DNA of 6,308 nucleotides. It comes from Desulfobacteraceae bacterium. GTDB taxonomy: Bacteria > Desulfobacterota > Desulfobacteria > Desulfobacterales > JAUWMJ01. Under the pieces are notes generated by a model. The model ran no database searches, was not told where the DNA came from, and saw only the letters and a list, made by a program, of their open reading frames with translations. Position 1 is the first letter of the stretch. Every line of letters begins with the position of its first letter. The stretch is taken from NCBI GenBank assembly GCA_030612225.1, contig JAUWOH010000195.1, positions 1 to 6,308 on the forward strand. Reading direction: 5' to 3'. This document shows, in pieces, positions 1 through 4,699 of the stretch. Both the position numbers and the translations under genes were made by a program.

Positions 1-156
1 GAAATTCAGTATGGAAAGTTTGAACGGATCCTTTTTCTCCCGACGCCGGTAGATACGGAACTTGTAACATCATCATACTCAAATGGCTTTCTTAAGATTA
101 GGCTTTCAAAACTGCCTGTTGATGTAACGCATAAGATAACCATATTAGACGGATAA
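1..156 (+). CDS. Hsp20/alpha-crystallin family small heat-shock protein, C-terminal end (partial)
   Basis: The frame is open from base 1 and stops with TAA at 154-156, giving the last 51 residues; the start lies outside the window. The segment has the late beta-strands of an alpha-crystallin domain: YGKFER, then an LPTPVD turn, then SNGFLKIRL, matching the family pattern of F-x-R-x-x-x-LP followed by N-G-x-L-x-I. It ends in a short tail (KITILDG). Small heat-shock proteins are cytoplasmic, ATP-independent holdases that form oligomers and keep unfolding proteins soluble. The stop is 18 nt before the lon start codon with no terminator between them, so co-transcription with lon is likely and functionally sensible. 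The family call rests on the C-terminal third only. No subfamily or gene symbol can be assigned. Confidence 0.82.
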   Translation, partial: EIQYGKFERILFLPTPVDTELVTSSYSNGFLKIRLSKLPVDVTHKITILDG

Positions 157-165
157 CTTGCTTTT

Positions 166-170
166 GGAGG
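166..170 (+). promoter_or_regulatory. Ribosome binding site of lon
   Basis: GGAGG lies 4 nt before ATG 175. It is the strongest Shine-Dalgarno in the short hsp20-lon gap and supports this start over later in-frame ATG codons, the next of which is about 30 codons downstream. Confidence 0.75.
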
Positions 171-174
171 CAAT

Positions 175-2544
175 ATGACAGAACAGAATTCATCAATCGA
201 TTTTAGCACCGAAGATATTCCCCAAATTCTTCCCATCCTTCCCCTTTTTGATGCGGCCCTTTTTCCTAAAATGGTTTTGCCCCTTGTGGTTATGCAAGGA
301 GAATCGATTCAACTCATCGATGAAGCTATGGCTAAAAATCGAATTGTCGGCCTTCTTTTTTCTAAAAAAAAGGTAGATGAACCTATTCAACCCGATGAAG
401 ATTTAGCAAAAGTCGGTACAAGCGCATTGATCCTTAAAATGGCGAAAAGCGAAGAAAACAGGACCCATCTGCTTGTACAGGGATTAAGCAGGTTCAAAGT
501 AATATCTTTTGAAAAGGGAAAGCCTTATTCTATGGCCAGGGTTGAAAATATCGAAGACAAAGGAAAAATAGACAACGAGATTGAAGCACTTATGTCCAAC
601 CTTACCGGCCTGTTCAATAAAATCGTCAAGCTTTCACCAGGTTTGCCGGCAGAGATCGGGGAAATGTCCAGGTCGATACAGGAACCCGGCATACTGGCCG
701 ATATGATCGCATCCACCATGAATTCTTCCGCCGAGGAAAAACAGAAAGTACTCGAAGTTGTTGCCGTAAAAAAAAGGTTAAAAGAAGTTACCCGGCTGGC
801 CAACCACCAGCTCGAAATCCTTGAACTGGGAAATAAGATTCAATCCCAGGTTAAGGGGGGTATGGATAAAACACAAAGAGAATATTACCTTCGGCAGCAA
901 CTGAAAGCAATCAAAGAAGAACTTGGTGAAAAGGATGAAGCAAAAGTTGAAACCGAAGATTACAAAGCAAAAATTGAAGAGAAAGATCTTCCCGAAGAAG
1001 CAAAAAAAGAAGCTGAGCGTGAACTTAGCCGTCTTTCCCGCATGCATCCGTCTTCCGCAGAATATACGGTTGCTTCAACATACCTTGACTGGATAACATC
1101 GCTTCCATGGCACGACAGTACAAAGGATAATTTAGATATAAAAAAGGCAAGAAAAATTCTTGATGAAGATCATTTTGGTCTTGAAAAACCAAAAAAACGC
1201 ATAATAGAATATCTTGCCGTAAGAAAGTTAAAACCTGATTCAAAAGGACCTATTTTATGTTTTGCAGGCCCTCCCGGTACCGGCAAAACATCCCTGGGTC
1301 GTTCCATCGCCCGCGCTTTAAGTCGTAATTTTTTTCGTATTTCACTGGGGGGTGTAAGAGACGAGGCTGAAATCAGAGGCCATAGGCGTACCTATGTCGG
1401 AGCACTTCCGGGCCGCATTATTCAGGGAATCAGAAGGTCAGGATCTAATAATCCGGTTTTCATGCTTGACGAAATAGATAAGGTGGGAAGCGATTTTCGC
1501 GGTGACCCTTCGTCAGCGCTGCTTGAAGTGCTGGACCCTGAACAAAACTTTTCTTTTTCAGACCACTATCTGGATGTGCCTTTTGATTTATCTAAAGTCA
1601 TGTTCATCACTACTGCAAATATTCTTGATCCAATTCCCCCTGCTTTAAGAGACAGAATGGAAGTAATTCAGCTTTTGGGATATACTGAAGATGAAAAATT
1701 AAAAATTGCAAACCGTTACCTCATACCTCGTCAAAGGCGTGCACATGGCTTAAAGGCAGGACAGATATCTTTTACAAATGGTGCTGTTAAACGAATAATT
1801 ACAGGATATACGCGTGAAGCCGGTTTAAGAAACCTGGAAAGGGAGATTGCTGCTATCTGCCGCGGCGTTGCCAGCAGCATCGCAGAAGGCAAGACAAATT
1901 CCGTATCGATCACGGTTGTTAATATTCCGAAATACCTTGGCCCTGTGAGAGTGATGTCGGAAACGAAAGCCAGGACTTCAACTCCTGGTGTCGCCATGGG
2001 ACTGGCCTGGACCCAGGCCGGCGGGGAGCTTTTATTTATTGAAGCAACATCCATGAAGGGGAAAAAGGGGCTTACCTTAACCGGTCAACTCGGCGATGTG
2101 ATGAAAGAATCTGCAAATGCAGCTTTGAGCTTTATACGGTCAAATACGGCTTCTCTGGGCATTGATGAGGATTTTTTTGAAAATATGGATATTCATATTC
2201 ATGTACCTGCAGGTTCCATACCCAAAGACGGTCCTTCTGCAGGTGTTACCATGCTGACCGCCCTGGCTTCACTTCTGACTAAAAAAATCATAAGGAAAGA
2301 TCTTGCCATGACCGGTGAAATAACATTAAGAGGGCAGGTGCTTCCGATAGGAGGTGTAAAGGAAAAAGTTCTTGCGGCCCATCGCGGCGGTATAAAAACG
2401 ATTATTCTTCCTCAATGGAACCAAAAGGACCTGGAAGACATACCCAAAAAGGTTCAAAAGGAGATCGAGTTTCATTTCGTAGAAAAGATGATGGATGTTT
2501 TAGAGATTGCATTTGACAATAAAAAGCACAATATAATCAAGTAA
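175..2544 (+). CDS. lon: ATP-dependent protease La (LonA, endopeptidase La)
   Basis: This is a complete 789-residue LonA, the usual family length. Lon is a cytoplasmic homohexameric AAA+ protease that unfolds and degrades damaged and regulatory proteins. Visible domains are the N-terminal substrate-binding LON domain (about 18-205, starting at ILPLFDAALFPKMVLPL), a helical charged linker (about 210-310), the AAA+ module (about 315-590) and the S16 protease domain (about 595-782). Key residues are Walker A GPPGTGKT with K371, Walker B MLDEID with D432 and E433, sensor-1 N482, arginine finger R494 in ALRDRME, and sensor-2 R552 in GLRNLER. The protease dyad is S688 in PKDGPSAG and K731 in GGVKEKV, 43 residues apart as in E. 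coli Lon (S679/K722). Nothing essential is missing. The stop is TAA 2542-2544. The upstream hsp20-type gene fits a heat-shock operon. Its promoter must lie upstream of the window, so no regulator site can be judged. Confidence 0.98.
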   Translation: MTEQNSSIDFSTEDIPQILPILPLFDAALFPKMVLPLVVMQGESIQLIDEAMAKNRIVGLLFSKKKVDEPIQPDEDLAKVGTSALILKMAKSEENRTHLLVQGLSRFKVISFEKGKPYSMARVENIEDKGKIDNEIEALMSNLTGLFNKIVKLSPGLPAEIGEMSRSIQEPGILADMIASTMNSSAEEKQKVLEVVAVKKRLKEVTRLANHQLEILELGNKIQSQVKGGMDKTQREYYLRQQLKAIKEELGEKDEAKVETEDYKAKIEEKDLPEEAKKEAERELSRLSRMHPSSAEYTVASTYLDWITSLPWHDSTKDNLDIKKARKILDEDHFGLEKPKKRIIEYLAVRKLKPDSKGPILCFAGPPGTGKTSLGRSIARALSRNFFRISLGGVRDEAEIRGHRRTYVGALPGRIIQGIRRSGSNNPVFMLDEIDKVGSDFRGDPSSALLEVLDPEQNFSFSDHYLDVPFDLSKVMFITTANILDPIPPALRDRMEVIQLLGYTEDEKLKIANRYLIPRQRRAHGLKAGQISFTNGAVKRIITGYTREAGLRNLEREIAAICRGVASSIAEGKTNSVSITVVNIPKYLGPVRVMSETKARTSTPGVAMGLAWTQAGGELLFIEATSMKGKKGLTLTGQLGDVMKESANAALSFIRSNTASLGIDEDFFENMDIHIHVPAGSIPKDGPSAGVTMLTALASLLTKKIIRKDLAMTGEITLRGQVLPIGGVKEKVLAAHRGGIKTIILPQWNQKDLEDIPKKVQKEIEFHFVEKMMDVLEIAFDNKKHNIIK

Positions 2545-2602
2545 AGAATCTACGCCTGAAGAACGAGGCATCGATTTGTCCCTCGAAGGGGCTGTAGGAA
2601 AG

Positions 2603-2634
2603 AAGGCAGAAGGCACAAAGGCAAAAGGCAGAAG
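2603..2634. repeat. Short degenerate GGCA-periodic tract (AAGGCAn units)
   Basis: Four GGCA cores recur at 7-, 8- and 7-base steps, each preceded by AA (AAGGCAG, AAGGCACA, AAGGCAA, AAGGCAG). The tract is short and slightly out of phase. It resembles a small short-tandem-repeat expansion, distinct in sequence from the larger array downstream but with a similar unit length. Confidence 0.6.
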
Positions 2635-2677
2635 AAAATATAGAGAATCCATGGCTAAAGGACGTGGTTTTAAGTAT

Positions 2678-2705
2678 TTGATAAAACAGATGATATCATT
2701 ATACT
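2678..2705 (+). promoter_or_regulatory. Candidate sigma70-type promoter for rlpA with internal palindrome
   Basis: TTGATA (2678-2683, 5 of 6 to the -35 consensus) is followed by a 16-bp spacer and TATACT (2700-2705, 5 of 6 to the -10 consensus). The spacer contains the perfect 10-bp palindrome ATGATATCAT (2690-2699), which could be an operator. Transcription would begin near 2712 and give an rlpA leader of roughly 145 nt that carries the whole heptamer array. The call rests on motif match and position only. Confidence 0.45.
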
Positions 2706-2720
2706 CGGTACTCGATACTT
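2701..2720 (-). repeat. Inverted copy of the heptamer units
   Basis: Read on the minus strand this segment is AAGTATC, GAGTACC, GAGTAT, three heptamer units in opposite orientation to the main array. It matches the array segment 2803-2822 as an inverted repeat at 18 of 20 positions. The last bases of the candidate -10 box (TATACT) lie inside it. Confidence 0.75.
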
Positions 2721-2732
2721 GTTAAAAAATAC

Positions 2733-2844
2733 GAGCAGCGAGCATCAAGCAACGAGTATCGAGCATCAAGCAATGAGCATCAAGCATCAAGCAATGAGCA
2801 TCAAGTATCGAGCAACGAGTATCCAGTATCCAGCAACGAGCATC
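2733..2844 (+). repeat. 16-unit tandem heptamer array (consensus VAGYAWC)
   Basis: Sixteen consecutive 7-bp units with no indels span exactly 112 bp. The units are GAGCAGC, GAGCATC, AAGCAAC, GAGTATC, GAGCATC, AAGCAAT, then GAGCATC, AAGCATC, AAGCAAT, GAGCATC, AAGTATC, and finally GAGCAAC, GAGTATC, CAGTATC, CAGCAAC, GAGCATC. Positions 2, 3 and 5 (A, G, A) are invariant; positions 1, 4, 6 and 7 vary. It resembles the short tandemly repeated repetitive sequences known from several bacterial genomes. There are no long unique spacers, so it is not CRISPR. It lies in the presumed rlpA leader and ends immediately before the rlpA Shine-Dalgarno. Confidence 0.93.
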
Positions 2845-2850
2845 AAAGGT
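2845..2850 (+). promoter_or_regulatory. Ribosome binding site of rlpA (weak)
   Basis: AAAGGT follows directly on the last heptamer unit and lies 7 nt before the TTG start at 2858. It is the only Shine-Dalgarno-like match there and supports TTG as the initiator. Confidence 0.5.
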
Positions 2851-2857
2851 AATAAAA

Positions 2858-3634
2858 TTGAAAAAAAAGAAAAACGTTATTTTATCAGGATGTTTTATGC
2901 TGGGTATTTTCCTGGCATTTTTTTTAAGCGGCTGCACTGTTTTAAAGCCTTCACCAGGGGCCCCTGGAAAGCCTTCACCAGGGCATACAGCCAAGCCTAA
3001 ACCGTATAAGGCTTTGGGGAAATGGTATCAACCTATTCCATCTTCACACGGCTTTCGTCAGCGCGGGCTGGCCTCGTGGTATGGCAAGAAATTTCACGGC
3101 AGAAAAACTTCAAATGGTGAAACTTATGACATGTACAAAAGTTCCGCAGCTCACAAAACCCTGCCTTTCGATACATATGTCAGGGTGCATAACCTTTCTA
3201 ATGGTAAAAAACTCGATGTACGGATAAATGACAGGGGGCCTTTTGTCAGGGGCAGAATCATTGATCTTTCTTACAAGGCTGCGCAGGAATTGGGAATTGT
3301 CGGGCCAGGAACAGCCACCGTTGAAATTGTTGCCTTGGGAGCTGCAGTAAAGCCGGAGACAGAAACCAAAACCGAAAAATCATATAAAGCGGTTGATTAT
3401 TATTCCGGGAATTTTACATTTCAGGTAGGTGCATTTATTGACAGGCAAAATGCTGAAAAACTTAAGGCAGAACTGGATCAAAAATACAAAAATGCTCATA
3501 TTGCCAAATTTGATAGCGGCAGTGAAATTTTTTACAGAGTACGGGTAGGTAAATTTTCGACATTGGAACAGGCGAGAGATCAGGAAAAAAACATGGTAGA
3601 CGATGGATACGATCCGATGATTATAGCGGAATAG
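2858..3634 (+). CDS. rlpA: RlpA-family septal lytic transglycosylase, lipoprotein with DPBB and SPOR domains
   Basis: A 258-residue lipoprotein starting at TTG. Residues 2-5 are four lysines, followed by a hydrophobic segment and the lipobox LSGC with lipidated C26. An earlier LSGC at 9-12 comes too soon to follow a full signal core. A Pro/Gly/Lys-rich linker (about 28-60) leads to a double-psi beta-barrel (about 68-158: ASWYG, TSNGE, AAHKTLPF, INDRGPF, GRIIDLS). E88, H99 and D125 match the conserved catalytic-site residues of RlpA. A C-terminal SPOR domain (about 183-256: FTFQVGAF, YRVRVGKF) should bind denuded septal glycan. The family sits in the outer membrane facing the periplasm and cleaves peptide-stripped glycan during septation. 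A later start at ATG 2897 would remove the lysines from the signal peptide. The nearest in-frame upstream stop (2795-2797) lies within the heptamer array. Lon upstream and gmhB downstream suggest no shared pathway. Confidence 0.93.
   Translation: MKKKKNVILSGCFMLGIFLAFFLSGCTVLKPSPGAPGKPSPGHTAKPKPYKALGKWYQPIPSSHGFRQRGLASWYGKKFHGRKTSNGETYDMYKSSAAHKTLPFDTYVRVHNLSNGKKLDVRINDRGPFVRGRIIDLSYKAAQELGIVGPGTATVEIVALGAAVKPETETKTEKSYKAVDYYSGNFTFQVGAFIDRQNAEKLKAELDQKYKNAHIAKFDSGSEIFYRVRVGKFSTLEQARDQEKNMVDDGYDPMIIAE
2944..2983 (+). repeat. 16-bp direct repeat with central palindrome inside rlpA
   Basis: The 16-bp sequence AAAGCCTTCACCAGGG occurs perfectly at 2944-2959 and again at 2968-2983, a 24-bp period that keeps frame and duplicates the peptide KPSPG. 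Between and overlapping the copies is the perfect 14-bp palindrome CCAGGGGCCCCTGG (2954-2967). This encodes the flexible linker just after the lipidated cysteine. Confidence 0.85.
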
Positions 3635-3662
3635 ATGCCATTAACTTAAGTTATCATTATTT

Positions 3663-3735
3663 GAATATCGAATATGTGTCTTGGCGTAGCATTTACGAAG
3701 CCAGATCGAACAAAGAATTTCGAATTAAGAAGTAT
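3663..3735 (+). repeat. Degenerate GAATATC-type heptamers, interrupted
   Basis: GAATATC, GAATATG (3663-3676) and then GAACAAA, GAATTTC, GAATTAA, GAAGTAT (3708-3735) are runs of 7-bp units beginning with GAA. They are separated by 31 bp of unrelated sequence that breaks the phase. The unit length is the same as in the array before rlpA but the consensus differs, so this is probably a second, decayed family of the same kind of repeat. Confidence 0.5.
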
Positions 3736-3786
3736 CTCCTTTTTACAGCGAAGGCTAAATTGCCGGAAGTTGATTCGTAATGAAGG

Positions 3787-3994
3787 TGCGAATTGAAACG
3801 ATTATGTCATTTTCTTCCAGTCGATATGAAAATATTTATATGCAGCGTGTCCCGATATCTGGGATAAAGTACATAAGCTGCTAAATTATATAGACCTGTG
3901 CAATTACCCCAAAAATCGGGACACTGCGAAAGAATAGAAGGTATTTTACCAACATATCACCTTACAGAAAATTACATAACCGTCTCAATTCGCA
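3787..3994. repeat. 208-bp nested imperfect palindromic element (MITE-like or structured RNA)
   Basis: The outer arms 3787-3828 and 3953-3994 are inverted repeats of each other at 34 of 42 positions; the outermost 24 bp match at 21. The inner arms 3847-3866 and 3905-3924 match at 17 of 20, with GTGTCCCGAT/ATCGGGACAC perfect at the base. The spacers between outer and inner arms are 18 and 28 bp, and the terminal loop is 38 bp. No transposase gene and no clear target-site duplication are visible. It may be a non-autonomous mobile element, a palindromic intergenic repeat, or DNA encoding a long hairpin RNA. The inverted symmetry is directly visible; the identity is open. Confidence 0.65.
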
Positions 3995-4039
3995 TCTGAT
4001 CTTGTTAAACACTGTCATGGCACGATTTTTATCCAAATA

Positions 4040-4045
4040 GAGGTG
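4040..4045 (+). promoter_or_regulatory. Strong Shine-Dalgarno without an annotated gene
   Basis: GAGGTG lies 5 nt before TTG 4051 and about 65 nt before the gmhB start, too far to serve gmhB directly. It is the best ribosome-binding match in this intergenic region and is the main reason to consider the small ORF that follows. Confidence 0.4.
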
Positions 4046-4050
4046 CGAAC

Positions 4051-4107
4051 TTGACAAAAGCAAAATTTACGACTTGTTTAAAAAGCGAATACATAAAAAG
4101 TACTTAA
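4051..4107 (+). CDS. Possible 18-codon leader ORF upstream of gmhB
   Basis: TTG 4051 preceded by GAGGTG opens an 18-codon frame that stops at TAA 4105-4107, one base before the gmhB ATG. The peptide would read MTKAKFTTCLKSEYIKST, which I do not recognise. gmhB lacks a clear Shine-Dalgarno of its own, so stop-to-start reinitiation from this ORF is a reasonable model. The evidence is short and circumstantial. The first six bases, TTGACA, are also a perfect -35 box, so the signal could be a promoter, although no good -10 follows at 17 bp. Confidence 0.3.
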   Translation: MTKAKFTTCLKSEYIKST

Positions 4108-4108
4108 A

Positions 4109-4699
4109 ATGGGTGTTTCCAACCAAAAACTTGATAAGGTTGTTTTTCTGGACAGAGACGGCGTAATAAATCTTGACAGTTCTGATTATATAAAAAGCTG
4201 GTCGGAATTTAAATTTATTCCACGAAGTATTGAAGCAATAAAGGAGCTGACTTTAAAAGGATTTAATGTAATTGTTATTACAAACCAGTCGGTTATAAAC
4301 CGCAACATGGTATCTGACAAAGGGCTTGAATATATCCTTACCATGATGAAAAATGAAGTCAGATCCGGCGGTGGACTCATTAATGATATTTTTTTCTGTC
4401 CCCACATACCTGAAGATAATTGTGATTGCCGCAAACCCAAACCGGGACTGATTTATCAGGCTCAAAAAGCTTACAGCATTGATCTTAAAGATGCTGTAAT
4501 GGTGGGAGACAGTGCAAAGGATATCGAGTGTGCGCGTAATGCCGGATGTGGAACGGTTGTTCTGGTTAAAACCGGGAACGGAGCTGAAGCTGAAAAGACT
4601 CTGGCTGAAAAGAAAATTTATCCTGACCACATCGCTCAGGATCTTTATGAAGCTGTTCAATGGATTGTCGATATAAAAGTGACTAAAGTTAATGAATAA
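4109..4699 (+). CDS. gmhB: D-glycero-beta-D-manno-heptose-1,7-bisphosphate 7-phosphatase (HAD superfamily)
   Basis: A 196-residue HAD-IIIA phosphatase of usual family length. GmhB removes the 7-phosphate from heptose 1,7-bisphosphate in the cytoplasm, a step toward ADP-heptose for the LPS inner core. Motif I is FLDRDG with D15 (nucleophile) and D17; motif II is VITNQS with T58 and N59. A zinc loop has C97-x-H99 and C105-x-C107, followed by R108 and K109. Motif IV is MVGDSAKD with D134 and D138. The zinc loop, CPHIPEDNCDC, is shorter than in E. coli GmhB but keeps all four ligands. The zinc loop and heptose-type motifs separate it from HisB-N phosphatases, though histidinol-phosphatase-like activity cannot be fully excluded. 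ATG 4109 is the only nearby start, since an in-frame TAA lies at 4094-4096, and it has no good Shine-Dalgarno. Its end overlaps recD2 by 8 bp. No other heptose genes are present here. Confidence 0.93.
   Translation: MGVSNQKLDKVVFLDRDGVINLDSSDYIKSWSEFKFIPRSIEAIKELTLKGFNVIVITNQSVINRNMVSDKGLEYILTMMKNEVRSGGGLINDIFFCPHIPEDNCDCRKPKPGLIYQAQKAYSIDLKDAVMVGDSAKDIECARNAGCGTVVLVKTGNGAEAEKTLAEKKIYPDHIAQDLYEAVQWIVDIKVTKVNE

Larger units (their letters stand above)
2545..2857. other. lon-rlpA intergenic region, repeat-rich
   Basis: This 313-bp stretch has no credible gene. It contains a GGCA-periodic tract (2603-2634), a promoter candidate (2678-2705), a short inverted repeat arm (2701-2720) and a 16-unit heptamer array (2733-2844). 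No strong stem followed by a T-run lies after lon, so I cannot name a terminator; CCCTCGAAGGG near 2580-2590 has only a 4-bp stem and no T-tract. Open frames over the repeat array exist on both strands, but they only reflect the 7-bp unit cycling through all three frames. Confidence 0.75.
3635..4108. other. rlpA-gmhB intergenic region
   Basis: This 474-bp stretch has no conventional gene on either strand. In order it holds a 12-bp palindrome TAACTTAAGTTA (3642-3653), degenerate GAATATC-type heptamers (3663-3735), a nested imperfect palindrome (3787-3994) and a possible 18-codon leader ORF (4051-4107). No intrinsic terminator with a T-run is evident after rlpA. Confidence 0.75.

Noticed and set aside
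361..378. A-run slippery site in lon (A8 at 364-371, register A AAA AAG), and a second A8 at 768-775
   Set aside because: The register fits -1 frameshifting, but A-runs are common in an AT-rich gene, I see no clear stimulatory stem, and a shift at the first site would end within a few codons.
193..2054. Several minus-strand open frames opposite lon
   Set aside because: They are antisense to a canonical, full-length Lon, lack recognisable motifs and have no convincing ribosome binding sites; the same applies to the minus-strand frames opposite gmhB and recD2.
2574..2595. Intrinsic terminator after lon
   Set aside because: The best stem (CCCT/AGGG) is only 4 bp and is not followed by a T-run.
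2733..2844. CRISPR array
   Set aside because: The units are 7 bp and contiguous, with no unique spacers of 25-40 bp, and no cas genes are present.
2882..2893. First LSGC (residues 9-12 of RlpA) as the true lipobox
   Set aside because: It falls only a few residues after the lysines, too short for a signal-peptide core. The second LSGC at 23-26 follows a proper hydrophobic segment.
2719..3000. Open frames on both strands across the heptamer array and the start of rlpA, giving repetitive peptides
   Set aside because: A 7-bp unit rotates through all frames and contains few stops, so long frames arise automatically. They have no domain content and overlap the well-supported rlpA start.
3793..3867. 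Small ORF from TTG 3793 with an upstream GAAGGTG
   Set aside because: It lies inside the left half of the 208-bp palindrome, and its peptide is unrecognised. The coding potential is more likely incidental to the repeat arm.
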